Origin: Fagopyrum homotropicum
Lineage: Eukaryota > Streptophyta > Magnoliopsida > Caryophyllales > Polygonaceae
NCBI GenBank assembly: GCA_033239125.1
Contig: BSWB01000003.1
Span: 38,145,001-38,209,000 of the forward strand
Length of the DNA: 64,000 nucleotides
Reading direction: 5' to 3'
Below the pieces are notes generated by a model. It was not told where the DNA came from and made no database searches. It worked only from the letters and a program-made list of their open reading frames with translations. Made by a program: the position numbers and the translations under genes. Positions 1 through 10,107 of the stretch are shown here, one piece after another (position 1 is the stretch's first letter; every line of letters begins with the position of its first letter).

Positions 1-480
1 TTCTTCAATAAGTGATTAATCTTTATTTCTTCAATTAGTGATTAATCTTTGTTTTTTTCCGCGTGCAATTTCTGCAAATTTTGTTTTGTTGAAAAATTCT
101 GTGTAAATCGAGTTGCTTCGTTTTTCAAGAACATATTCCTTTTTCTGTTTTACGTTCTTGATCTTTCAAGAACTCAAATTACCACTACATGACCTTCGTC
201 ACCTTCATTGGTGTGAAGAATGCGATCAATGAAGGCTTCCGGTGTCGTTAGATTTTTGTATGCCGGAAAGTTCCCAGTTAGTCGTTGAAGGAAACTGATG
301 TGTCGGATAAATCTTATCCATTCAATTAGATTAAGGGATGAGATCAAAATAATCTATTCTGTATTTTGATTTTCGATCTATCTGCATACATCCTTTCTGT
401 TGGAAGAGTTTGAATTGTTTGGGCATTCGACATATGCTTTTCGCCCGTTGGAATGTCGGTTGTAGGCTCTTTCCAAAGGT

Positions 481-657
481 TGGAATCATCTTGTGTAACA
501 CAATAAAATCATTGAAGGAGATTCTATTCAAATTTGGTTGTTTAGAGTCAATGGTCAACTCGCTTTTATCATTCATAAGGTGGACGAGCCTGCTAGGGTA
601 TCATCCGATGTTGTTGCTACTAGTACTTCCAAGATGAGGAAGTTGACCATTAATTAA
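481..657 (+). pseudogene. B3-domain fragment, unit 1 (in-frame stop)
   Basis: The reading frame starting at TGG (481) gives WNHLV, a stop, then HNKIIEGDSIQIWLFRVNGQ and on to a TAA at 655-657. The pattern GW-N-x-V-x-x-N-x-(I/L)-x-x-G-D-x-(I/V)-Q-(I/V)-W-(S/L)-F-R is the end of a B3 domain of the DUF313-like plant group. The stop codon at about 496-498 breaks it. The N-terminal half of the domain cannot be read in one frame upstream. Confidence 0.6.
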
Positions 658-1151
658 TCAATGTTGAGTTAGAATTATTGATTAATCTTTGTTTCTTCAA
701 TTAGTGATTAATCTTTGTTTTTTTTCCGCGTGCGATTTCTTAAAATTTTGTTTTATTGAAAAATTTTGTGCAAATCTAGTTGCTTCGTTTTTCAAGAACA
801 TATCCCTTTTTATGTTTAACGTTCTTGATCTTTCAAGTACAAAAATTATCATTGCATGGCCTTCGTCACCTTCGTTGGTTTTACAAAGGCGATCAAAGAA
901 GGTTTCCGACGTTGTTAGATTTTTGTACACCGTAAAGTTCCTAGTTAGTCGTTGAAGGTAACTTATGTGTCGGACAAATCTTATCCATTCAATTAGATTA
1001 ATGGCTGAGATCAAAATAATTCTTTTTGAATTTCGATTTTCAATCTATCTGCATACATCCTTTCTGTTGGAAGAGCTTGAATTGTTTGGGCATTCAATCT
1101 ATGCTTTTCGCCCGTTGGAATTTCGGTGACGGTGTAGCCGACGAGACTACA

Positions 1152-1370
1152 GGAAATAAGAAGAATAGTTGGTGATACGCTCTTTCCAAAGGATGGAATA
1201 ATCTTGTGGAACACAATAAAATCGTTGAAGGATATTCTATTCAAGTTTGGTCATTTCGATTCAATTGTTAACTCGCTTTCATCATTCATAAGGTCGACGA
1301 GCTTGCTAGGGTTTCATCCGATGTTGTTGCTGCTAGTACTTCCAGGAAGAGGAAGTTGACCAATAATTAA
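1152..1370 (+). pseudogene. B3-domain fragment, unit 2 (two in-frame stops)
   Basis: Second copy of the B3 C-terminal half. It opens with GNKKNSW, then a stop (TGA for the second Trp seen in other units), continues as YALSKGWNNLVEHNKIVEG, and meets another stop after the WSFRFNC segment. It ends in the same lysine-rich tail and TAA. Family placement rests on the GWNNLVEHNK and IQVWSFR words. Clearly non-functional as a protein gene. Confidence 0.6.
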
Positions 1371-1814
1371 TCATTGTTGAGTTAGAATTATTGATTAATC
1401 TTTGTCTCTTCAATTAGTGATTAATCTTTGTTTCTTCAATTAGTGATTAATCTTTGTTTTTTTCCGCGTGCAATTTCTGCAAATTTTGTTTTGTTGAAAA
1501 ATTTTGTGTAAATCGAGTTGCTTCGTTTTTCAAGAACATATCCCTTTTTCTGTTTGACGTTCTTGATCTCTCAAGAACTCAAACAACCACTGCATGGCCT
1601 TCATCACCTTTGTTGGTGTGAAGAAGGCGATCAATGAAGGCTTCCGGCGTCGTTAGATTTTTGGACGGTGGAAAGTTACAAGTTGGTCGTTGAAGGAAAG
1701 TAATGTGTCGGATAAATCTTATCCATTCAATTAGATTAAGGGCTGAGATCATAATAATTCTTTCTGAATTCTGATTTTCGATCTATCTGCATACATCCTT
1801 TCTGTTGGAAGAGT

Positions 1815-2108
1815 TTGAATTGTTTGGGCATTCGATCAATGCTTTTCGCCCGTTGGAATGTCGGCGACGGTGTCGCCGACGAGACTTCAGGCAATAAGAA
1901 GAATAGTTGGTGGTACGCTCTTTCCAATGGTTGGAATAATCTTGCGGAACACAATAAAATCGTTGAAGGAAATTCTATTCAAGTTTTGTCATTTCGAATC
2001 AATGGTCAACTCGCTTTCATCATTCATAAGGTCAACGAGCCTGCTAGGGTTTCATCCGATGCTGCTGCTGCTAGTACTTCCAAGAATAGGAAGTTGACCA
2101 TTTATTAA
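1815..2108 (+). pseudogene. B3-domain fragment, unit 3 (longest open copy)
   Basis: A 97-codon open frame and the only unit in which the whole segment from an ATG to the terminal TAA is open. Residues about 32-72 (WWYALSNGWNNLAEHNKIVE, then IQVLSFR, INGQLAFIIHKV) match the last third of a B3 domain: the conserved GW, the acidic NKIVEG turn and the final beta strands. The first ~30 residues (MNCLGIRSMLFARWNVGDG) do not look like B3 and are probably out-of-frame leader. A full B3 domain is about 100 residues, so this is half a domain at best. It could be an expressed small peptide, but decay of all sister copies argues for a pseudogene. Confidence 0.6.
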
Positions 2109-2511
2109 TCATTGTTGACTTAGAATTTTTGATTAATCTTTGTTTCTTCAATTAGTGATTAATCTTTGTTTTTTTCCTCGTGCAATTTCTACAAATTTTG
2201 TTTTGTTGAAAATTTTGTGTAAATCGAGGTTCTTTGTTTTTCAAGAATATATCCCTTTTCCTGTTTTACGTTCTTGATCTTTCAAGAACTCAAATTACCA
2301 TTGCATGGCCTTCGTCACCTTCGTTGGTGTGAAGAAGGCGATCAATGAAGGCTTTCAGCGTCGTTAGATTTTTGTATGCCGGAAAGTTCCCAGTTAGTCG
2401 TTGAAGGAAACTGAGGTGTCGGATAAATTTTATCCATTCAATTAGATTAAGGGATGAGATCAAAATAATTCTTTCTGATTTCGATTTTCGATCTATCTGC
2501 ATACATCCTTT

Positions 2512-2772
2512 TTGTTGGAAGAGTTTGAATTGTTTGGGCATTCGATCTATGCTTTTCGCCCATTAGAATGTCGGTGGTACGCTCTTTCAAAAGGTTGTAA
2601 TCATCTTGTGGAGCACAATAAAATCGTTGAAGGAGATTCTATTCAAATTTGGTTGTTTCGAGTAATTGGTCAACTCGCTTTCATCATTCATAAGGTCGAC
2701 GAGCCTTCTAGGGTTTCATCCGATGCTGTTGCTGCTAGTACTTCCAAGAAAAGGAAGTTGACCATTAATTAA
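2512..2772 (+). pseudogene. B3-domain fragment, unit 4
   Basis: An 86-codon open frame ending in the usual KKRKLTIN tail. The B3-like part starts at RWYALSKGCNHLVEHNKIVE and runs through IQIWLFRVIGQLAFIIHKV. The conserved Trp of GWN is replaced by Cys. The 38-bp segment coding for GDGVADETSGNKKNS in unit 3 is missing here, as in unit 1, so units 1 and 4 form one subtype and units 2, 3 and 5 another. Confidence 0.6.
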
Positions 2773-3033
2773 TCATTGTTGAGTTAGAATTATTGATTAA
2801 TCTTTGTTTCTTCAATTATTTGTTAATCTTTGTTTCGAGTCAATGGTCAACTCACTTTCATCTTATCCATTCATATAGATTAAGGGCTGAGATCAAAATA
2901 ATTCTTTCTGTATTTGGATTTTCGATCTATCTACATACATCCTTTTTGTTTGAAGAGTTTGAATTGTTTTGGCTGTTGATCTATGCTTTTTGCCCGTTGG
3001 AATGTCGGCGATGGTGTCGCCGACGAGACTGCA

Positions 3034-3252
3034 GGCAATAAGAAAAATAGTTGGTGGTACGCTCTTTTCAAAGGCTGAAATAATCTTTTGGAACACAATA
3101 AAATCGTTGAAGGAGATTCTATTCAAGTTTAATCGTTTCGAGTCAATGGTCAACTCGCTTTCATCATTCATAAGGTCAACGAGCATGCTACGGTTTCATC
3201 CGATGTTGCTGCTGCTTGTACTTCCAGGAAGAGGAAGTTGACCATTAATTAA
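3034..3252 (+). pseudogene. B3-domain fragment, unit 5 (two in-frame stops)
   Basis: Reads GNKKNSWWYALFKG, stop, NNLLEHNKIVEGDSIQV, stop, SFRVNGQLAFIIHKVNEHA and ends at TAA 3250-3252. The upstream leader of this unit is largely deleted (about 2840-2870 joins distant parts of the normal unit). B3 C-terminal-half identity as in the other units. Confidence 0.55.
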
Positions 3253-3739
3253 TCATTGTTGAGTTACTATTATTGATTAATCTTTGTTTCTTCAATTAGT
3301 GATTAATTTTTGTTTCTTCAATTAGTGATTAATCTTTGTTTTTTACGCGTGCAATTTCTATAAATTTTGTTTTGTTGAAAAATTATGTGTAAATCGAGTT
3401 GCTTCGTTTTTCAAGAACATATCCCTTTTTCTGTTTTACGTTCTTGATCTTTCAAGAACTCAAATTACCACTGCATGGCCTTCGTCACCTTCTTTTGTAC
3501 GCCAGAAAGTTCCTAGTTGGTCGTTGAAGGAAACTGATGTGTCGGATAAATCTTATCCATTCAATTAGATTAAGGGCTGATATTAAAATAATTCTTTCTG
3601 AATTTGGATTTTCGATTTATCTGAATACATCCTTTCTGTTGGGAGAGTTTGAATTGTTTGGGCTTTCGATCTATGTTTTTCGCCCGTTGGAATGTCGGCA
3701 ACGGTGTCGCCGATGAGACACCAAGCAATAAGAAGAATA

Positions 3740-3956
3740 CCCCGATTAATTTTTCGGACCCCGGTTTTTTAAAAATCGGGGTAATTTTCGGACCCCGGTT
3801 ATTATAAAAAAAATCAGGGTCCAAGAAATACCCCGGTTATTAAAAAATCGGGGTAATTTCGGACCCCGATTATTATAAAAAAACTGGGGTCCGATAATTA
3901 CCACGGTTATTAAAGAACCGTGGTTGCAAGGTTTGAATACAAAAAGAAACACCACG
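3740..3956. repeat. Left subterminal repeat block of the CACTA-like element
   Basis: Contains at least three GGACCCCG words and two inverted GGGGTCC/GGGTCC words, alternating with CGGTTATTA and TTAAAAAATCGGGG. The block closes with an imperfect palindrome around ACCACGGTTATTAAAG. The same vocabulary recurs at 8863-9010. Confidence 0.6.
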
Positions 3957-4083
3957 ATTTACTCAAAGCATGCAATGATCTAATGTTCAAATGTCATTTT
4001 TCTATGTTAGCACCAACACAACATGTCGATAACTACAACAATACTAGTCATTCTTAGGCATTATGCTGCTTCCAGTAGAAAAA

Positions 4084-4498
4084 GATACTTGTCAATTAAT
4101 GTTGTTGATTTTGGTGTATGTAGTTTCATGATGCTTTTCGCTACTACTCTTATACCACGGACCTGTGTCAGCTTGAAAACCTCATGTTCTTTGGCAAGCC
4201 TTGCAGTATTCCCATGAGATATAAAGGTTGCCCTTTCTTGGAAAGAAGTGTAGATGAAAGCAAGATATGGGTTGTTCTCCGTTTAAGGATCCTGCAAATA
4301 ATACAAGTTGGAAACTAGATAAACTGAGTATGATGTGAGCTTGACAGGTCAAATTATCAAATGAAGCTTCTATTGCAGAAGTTATAGTTTACTGCTGGTA
4401 TCATATTACATTAAGTAAACTAGTTTTGGACTGTTCGAAATCTTACCATGCCATGCAATTAAATATTGAAGTGTCTTCTCAATTTGCTTCATGTACCA
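4084..4498 (-). pseudogene. SAD: Stearoyl-ACP desaturase (acyl-ACP desaturase) fragment, two exon pieces and an intron
   Basis: The functional enzyme is a plastid di-iron desaturase that makes oleoyl-ACP. On the minus strand, 4498-4447 reads YMKQIEKTLQYLIAW and is followed by a GTAAGA donor. After an intron ending TTTGCAG, the next exon (from 4291) reads DP-stop-TENNPYLAFIYTSFQERATF, then ISHGNTARLAKEH, then frameshifted EKHHETTYTKI. ENxPYLxFxYTSFQERATxxSHGNTARxAKEH and EKRHETxYTKI are signature stretches of plant acyl-ACP desaturases, including iron-ligand residues of the EKRHE motif (here EKHHE). A stop, a frameshift and missing flanks make it a pseudogene. The retained intron shows capture from genomic DNA rather than retroposition. 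Confidence 0.8.
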
Positions 4499-5702
4499 TC
4501 TGCTGGACCTTTGAGCTTGGTCCAGATTCAAGCATGGACAAGGCACGCAAGCTATATGCAACAGCTAATTGAAAGAGACCAGAATGCGACTCGGATGCAC
4601 CTCTTCTGTTGCACCTATCTGTTTCACGATCAATTCCAGATTATCAAAATCTGGCATATACAACCGAGGGAAATTGACAAAAGAAAAATGAATGGTGATA
4701 TATTGCTCACAATTGTATCTATTGCTTATGGCAGATAACATATTGAGTTCTTTAGACCCTCAATTCCACATTCCTTAAATAGTTTTCCTTTGTTGATTAA
4801 GTTTTTTTATTTCTTAAACCAATCATCTCTAATCACATGTACATGATGCAAAAGTATTTCAATAATTTGCATCTACATTTCTCGGCAAAATTCTGGACAC
4901 ATATTGCTCATCTCCTAATACTAAGCATGGGATCTAGTTCAATATTATATGCTAAGATACCATCAAAGATAGCACTAGTGATAGTATTTGCAAGATAAAT
5001 TTCATATTCATGTACCTCGTGAGTATGCATCGATATACTATCAGTAAGTTAATCTTTGTATTAGTAGCCATATGTTGGTTCCGTAAGTTAATAAACACAT
5101 CACAATAATTCGTAATAAATTGAGTCAAATATATGTGTTTCATTAGGTTTCTCTTGCTAGTAATAACACAGGTGTTGCAATTCATTGCTATATTTATATG
5201 CATCCAAACACCACATTATCGACAGTAACGAGCATAGGATGCCAATAGATGCATAAGTTCAATCATGATCAATGTATGAATAATTAATATCAATTTTACA
5301 CCTAGGCTAATGTAATTCCACAAGTTCCTAAAAGCAGGAAAAAATGGAGGATAATTGTAGCAATTTGGTAATGTTTAAACTACTCCCTTGTTTAGTATTT
5401 AAAAGGTTTAAATAATTGGACCTCGGGTATCAGAGATTATTAATATACTCTTCCCTTATCTATTTAGAGTACCACGCATTGTAGTGGTTGTAAAGATTCA
5501 CCATTGGTAGTAATTTGTTCTTCTTTTGTTGAGATGTCCATCTTCTTTTGTTCGATTTTTGGATCTGGGAAACGAGATACTCATAAAATCCAAATTGCTT
5601 GATAAGTTTAAAAAAATTAGAATTACAAAATAAATCATACCATGCACATCTCCTAATTATAGCAATTTGGTAATCTATGAATCTAATACAGAAAAAACAT
5701 AC

Positions 5703-6726
5703 CTCTCCTTCCTTCTTGGAAGAAGAAGTTAGAGGTGGGTCGCAAACCTAAACTGCCGTGGCCAAACCTAAACCTAAACCGGCATATCCTGAACCGCTGG
5801 TTTAGGTTTAACCTAAACCGGCATATCCTGAACCGCTGGGTTAGGTTTAACCTAAACCGGCGGTTTGGCACATGAATTTAAAAAATAATAATAAATAATA
5901 TATATAAGTATAATATATATTAATTAAAAAGTTATACATTTGTTAATCTTTGTGCATTTTAAAGTTTTGTAGATTGAAATTTTACATAACTATTTCGAAC
6001 CCGAACCCGCCAAACCGCCGAATCTGGCGGTTGAGTCTCGCTTTCTTGTGTGCTAGAAAAGAAAACGGGAGTCGGAGTGAAGTCGTAGTCGCTTGGGTAA
6101 TCCGGTTTTGCCATTTTGAAAGATCGAGAATACGAGAAAGAGAATACGAGATGGAGATTGAGAGTAGTAGTAGATAGATGAGAATGTTGGTGTGAGATAA
6201 ATGGAAGAATTGTATGGTATTTATAGGAATTGTGGTTATTAATTTTTTTTTTTTTAATTAAACTAATATTACAAAAAAAAATAAAAATACACATCCAACG
6301 GCTCTAATAGCCGTTGGGATGTGGGGCCCACCGGCTAATAGCCGTTGTGGGCCAAAGAGCCGTTGGCTTTTGCCAACGGCTCTTTTTTTGCCAAACCGCC
6401 GGTTTGGTAAAAAAAATTTTAAAAAAAATAAAAAAAATGGCTCAAACCGGCGGTTTAACCGCCGGTTTAGGTTTGGTCTAGAACCAAACCTAAACCGCAA
6501 ACCGCCTGTTCAACCAAACCGGCAAACCTAAACCGCCGGTTTGGTCAAACCGGCGGTTTGGTTTGAACCGGCCCCATCTCTAGAAGAAGTAGTCTTCTTC
6601 TTGCGCCCAATGTCAACTCCATAATGTTGAAGATACCATTTCTTGAATGGTGCAGCATCAACTTGAACAATGTGCTCTTCACCAAAGTCTGTGTCCTAAC
6701 CAACTCATTGTTGGATGCATTGTACA
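5703..6726 (-). pseudogene. RPS8: 40S ribosomal protein S8 exon fragment, split by a hAT insertion
   Basis: S8e is a small-subunit ribosomal protein. On the minus strand 6726-6583 reads YNASNNELVRTQTLVKS, a one-base frameshift, then IVQVDAAPFKKWYLQHYGVD and IGRKKKTTSS. After the hAT element (5730-6582) the same exon resumes as SKKEGE at 5729-5703 and ends in a GTATGT splice donor. These words are near-identical to the central part of eukaryotic S8. The codons upstream of YNAS contain a stop, and no following S8 exon is found at the expected side. It is a genomic fragment, not a cDNA copy. Same orientation as the desaturase fragment. Confidence 0.85.
5730..6582. mobile_element. Non-autonomous hAT element (853 bp) with 8-bp target duplication
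   Basis: Ends are TAGAGGTGGGTCGCAAACC on the left and the inverse of TAGAGATGGGGCCGGTTC on the right. The element is flanked by a perfect 8-bp direct repeat GAAGAAGT (5722-5729 and 6583-6590), diagnostic of hAT transposition. Subterminal regions are dense in CCGGTTTGG / AACCGGCGG words. The centre has a perfect 14-bp hairpin (6354-6367 with 6372-6385) and several GCCGTTG repeats. A minus-strand open stretch from ATG 6114 (MAKPDYPSDYDFTPTPVFF) may be the remaining start of a transposase or captured exon; it is not recognisable. Confidence 0.9.
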
Positions 6727-6929
6727 TAATGTTACACTAGACTCTTTAGTTGCTGATTCATCACAACAACGCGGTTATCAAAAACACGGACTGTGCCTAA
6801 TTCCCTTAAGTGTGAGAATTGCAAAATGGAAACTCGAAGTGCAAACATAGTCCCTTACGTTGGAAGTTCAAACACAGTTACTCTAGTTTGACACTACATT
6901 ATACATAATGTTACACTAGACTCTTTAGT
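6724..6929 (+). repeat. Direct repeat of 27 bp flanking a 150-bp segment
   Basis: ACATAATGTTACACTAGAC followed by TCTTTAGT occurs at 6724-6750 and again at 6903-6929. The first copy lies at the upstream break of the RPS8 fragment, so the repeat probably marks a rearrangement or filler-DNA join during assembly of the element. Confidence 0.6.
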
Positions 6930-7396
6930 ACGGTCTACTCTTGTGTAGAAGAAAATCAAAAGAAAATAAAAGAGTTTGCTCAAACTATGTACAAAACCAC
7001 AATTTTCACATAATAGCCTGAGTTTTAATTCAATTACAGCAATGAAAAGCAAATTCACTGGTTATTCTTAAATTTAATGATAGATCAAGAAGACTACACA
7101 GATGGTTTGTTACTTAGAAAGAATTGTTGTCTGAAACCTGCACAAACCTACACAAACTTGAGTCGGCATGCCATGCCACAAATATTCTCATCAATAGTCC
7201 CATCAAGATTGCCAGCAAGTTCTGTCCCTTGAGTCGTCCTGTCATGCCAAGAAAACTGCCATAAAATTCAGTGGTTGGGTATCCTTAAAAGCATTGATAA
7301 AATATTAAAAATAGAGATATGTGAGCACATTTCTTGGCAACTAAAGTTGCAAGCCAGAACATGTAAATTAAGAACCAAACTAAGAGACCATGAACA

Positions 7397-7564
7397 CTAA
7401 ATAAGATAGATTAATAACAATATGAAACAGGAATGAAATGTTCAATTAAACTTGTAAAATTGAGTGGGCGAAAGTATACAAGTGTAATGTGCAAAGAGAT
7501 AATGACCACTAAACAAGATAGATCAATAACAATATGAAACAAGAATGAAATGTTCAAATAAACT
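7397..7564 (+). repeat. Two-copy tandem duplication, about 110-bp period
   Basis: A segment containing ATAACAATATGAAACA and GAATGAAATGTTCAA occurs at 7397-7453 and 7507-7564 with a few substitutions. The rest of 6930-8640 is AT-rich, has no convincing long ORF, and contains several AG-to-GT intervals on the minus strand that could be relic exons but are not identifiable. Confidence 0.6.
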
Positions 7565-8862
7565 AGTAAATACTGAGACAGAAGGCAATTCATACCTCGG
7601 AATTGAATAGGATTTAGAGTTATCCCTATAGAGGCCTTAATTCCTCATTCAAGCCTTCAAGGCATCATCGGTTAACATATTCATTCATAAGTGGTCAGTT
7701 TCTGCAATACCAAGAAGACCCCGAGGAAAGTGATAAAACCATATAGAGCCTTATACATAAGTTGCAAGCAGTCAATAGCACAAGAATATACTTCATAAGA
7801 TTCTTAAAATTTCTTCCAACAATTAACTTACTTGTCCAGAGATCCTTCCTCACAAAAATACTAGAAACTATGAGGTTGTCAATAATACTCTAAATTATAA
7901 TGGACAGTTCATTTTATTTGACTGAAGCTTCTAAACCAAGTACAATCAAAGGTCCATTTAACCCTACAGGAGGATAGTAATCCAAGCTAGAAATAGTCTA
8001 CAAAAGAACATATGAAAAACTGATACTCCGCCAAGAGGGATCACTTGAAATGAAAATAATATTTATTCAATGATCAAAGTTAGTAGTAATCCAAAGTAGT
8101 CAAGAAGCTTTTCTTTGTGGGAACTCAATAGTTTATAGAAGCTTATACATTCAAGCTTCAGACAAGTGCTTCATATACTACAATCGGATAAGTACCATAC
8201 ATTATAAACTTCACCTTTCTAATACATGTATGTACAGTTTAAGACCAATATCATTCGCAAACTTTACTTAACAAGCTTAACTTAAAAATGGATGAACAAA
8301 AGAGTAATACTTAAAAACTGATCTCTTAGAATTATAATTAGAAAACCAAAAAATACCAAAGAATACCGTACCAATTAGTTTAAGAAGTCTAGAGTTTCGA
8401 CACCTAAAAACAAACTTTACTTATAAAGCTTACAAGTTCAATATGCTCTTGTGACTTTACTTAACAAGCTTACAAGTATTGCAACGACTATCAAAATCAA
8501 ATACTACAACAGCCTTTGAGAGCACGGTTGAATCCTACCACTTGGAATGCCAGAAATCGAATCCAAAGGAATCAACAACTCCAATAAAGATAAAGATACA
8601 GTTAATCGATTCAGACTCAAGAAAATAGGTAAGAGCCTAACCGAAATCAATTTTGAAGGACCACCAAAACAGGAAGGAGAGGCGGGGTCGAGGTGGAGAA
8701 TTGTCCTCCGCTCGCCGTCGCCAGTCGTTGCCGCCAGTCGCCGAATGGTTGGATGTTGCCCTTGAACACGAAGGAAGTCGGGAACGATAGGTTAGGGCTA
8801 ACTAAGAGGTGCATCGACAGCATTGTTTTCATACGCTCAAAACAACGCCATTGATAGAGGGT

Positions 8863-9070
8863 TTTTTAACCACGGTTATTAAAAAAACGGGGTCCGAGAT
8901 CATTGTGTCACCATGGTTAGTAATATAATCGGGGTCCGAAATTTTTTTAAAATAATAAAAATCAATAATCCCGGTTAAATCATATAACCGGAGTCCAAAA
9001 ATACATTTGATCTCGGTTCTTTCAAACCGCTCCAACATAAGCGAGTTCTAAGGGGGTCTTTGTACTAGTG
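8863..9070. repeat. Right terminus and subterminal repeats of the CACTA-like element
   Basis: Holds CGGGGTCCGAG (about 8889), CGGGGTCCGAA (about 8931) and CCGGAGTCC (about 8987), all related to the left block. The outermost bases TTTGTACTAGTG end at 9070; their complement begins CACTAGTACAAA. The three bases after the end are GAG, the expected size of a CACTA target duplication, but the matching left copy cannot be checked because the left tip is gone. Confidence 0.65.
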
Positions 9071-10107
9071 GAGATTGAAGAAGTCATCGGTTCTACTTTA
9101 GAGATTTGTGAGATTGTTCTAGTCTTTGATTCTGTCTTTGAGAACACATTCTGGGATTATATTATTTGATTGATTGAGTTATTGATTCTTTGAAGATTAA
9201 GTTTATTCTTCTTTGTGTTCTTGGTTGCATATCTTTCTTGATTTCTATTCTTAATCTTGAATTGATTATGATGATGATTGTTGGCTAAACCCCATGCGAT
9301 TCTAGGGTGAAGGGTTGATGATTGTGGTACCGATGATGATAGATTGAGCATTTACAGATCGAACCCTGAGAGTTGTGAGACGAAACCCTCGAACGAGGAT
9401 TTCCACGTATTGTTTTAAGAAACCACGACCGTGATTTCCCAAGATCTGGCCGTGGTTTCCTTTATCTTGCACGTTTCGCTTTTGCCTTTATCCAAAGTTC
9501 AAGATTGCATAAATTCTACCTTTTTTAAACTTTTCTAGCCTTAGCTTTGCTGATTGTGAGTGTTGCAAGCTCTAGGTGATAGAGGATTCAAACCCCTCAA
9601 TTAGGTGAAAAGGAGTGTCATGTCCTCAATCCTTTATCTTTCTTTTCCTTGGGTTTTGGTTGGTATGAGAGTTTAATCCTATCCTCATAACCTCTTCTTG
9701 ACGAGACTAAACATCCGTTAAGTAAAATCCTTTGGGTGGGACAAAAGGGAAGTCTGATCTTAACCCGGACGACATCCCTATCAAAGATATACATACCTTG
9801 ATATCCAGCTCTGTCCATACACATCCTTAGACATCTTGAATCGAATACCGCAACCGGATACTTGGATCTTTAGAGTCTGCATTGCCATTATTCTTGCTTC
9901 TATATTCTTTATTGTTATAATTGCATTGCTTGCTACCTATGCTAGATTACCTTTATTGCTTTGTTCTCACCGGTTCCCTGAGATCGACTCCGGAATATTA
10001 TCCCATACTAAGATTGATCTGTACACTGCGGGTTCACTATCATTAGGCTTTATTCTTGGATATAAATTTAAAGTTTATTTCCACACACACCTTTTAGAGC
10101 GAACATG
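9071..10107 (+). mobile_element. Athila-type LTR, 5'-truncated (copy A)
   Basis: Homologous over its length to the complete solo LTR at 12169-13917: shared landmarks are GATTGTTGGCTAA, GCGATTCTAGGGTGA, GTACACTGCGGGTT and the terminal GAGCGAACA (10107). Its start is cut off at the CACTA terminus. It differs from the other copies in carrying CCACGACCGTG (9423) and TGGCCGTGG (9448), the same words found in the pol linker of the young Athila element at 61921-62035, so it belongs to that subfamily. Confidence 0.75.

Larger units (their letters stand above)
1..3739 (+). repeat. Tandem array of six units carrying B3-domain fragments
   Basis: Six head-to-tail units, at about 1-659 (left-truncated), 660-1372, 1373-2112, 2113-2775, 2776-3253 (internally deleted) and 3254-3739 (right-truncated). 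Each begins with one or more copies of a short word (TTCAATTAGTGATTAATC), followed by a shared leader and, in the first five, a coding-like stretch ending in lysine-rich RKLT and a TAA. The coding-like part reads as the C-terminal half of a plant B3 DNA-binding domain. Units differ by point changes and small indels, so the array arose by local duplication and is decaying. The array ends abruptly at 3739, inside unit 6, where CACTA-like sequence begins. Confidence 0.85.
3740..9070 (-). mobile_element. CACTA-type DNA transposon with captured host gene fragments (left tip missing)
   Basis: The right end, read on the minus strand from 9070, starts CACTAGTACAAAGACCCCC, the typical 5'-CACTA terminus of plant EnSpm/CACTA elements. 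Just inside both ends are runs of short subterminal repeats with the core GGACCCCGGTTAT in both orientations (3740-3956 and 8863-9010), another CACTA hallmark. No CACTA tip is present at the left, where the element abuts a truncated B3 repeat unit, so that end seems lost by deletion. There is no transposase, so the element is non-autonomous. Its interior carries minus-strand pieces of stearoyl-ACP desaturase and ribosomal protein S8 with introns retained. Alternative: unrelated fragments brought together by separate events. Confidence 0.6.

Noticed and set aside
4466..4738. 90-codon plus-strand ORF
   Set aside because: It overlaps the desaturase relic on the opposite strand and matches nothing recognisable.
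7600..7720. Possible ribosomal protein S15a-like exon on the minus strand (DDALKA)
   Set aside because: Only a handful of residues match and the frame has stops; similarity is too weak to call.
8547..8832. Short ORFs on both strands near the right end of the CACTA element (including MKTMLSMHLLVSP on the minus strand)
   Set aside because: A captured first exon is possible, but no family is recognisable and both strands are open by chance over a GC-richer patch.
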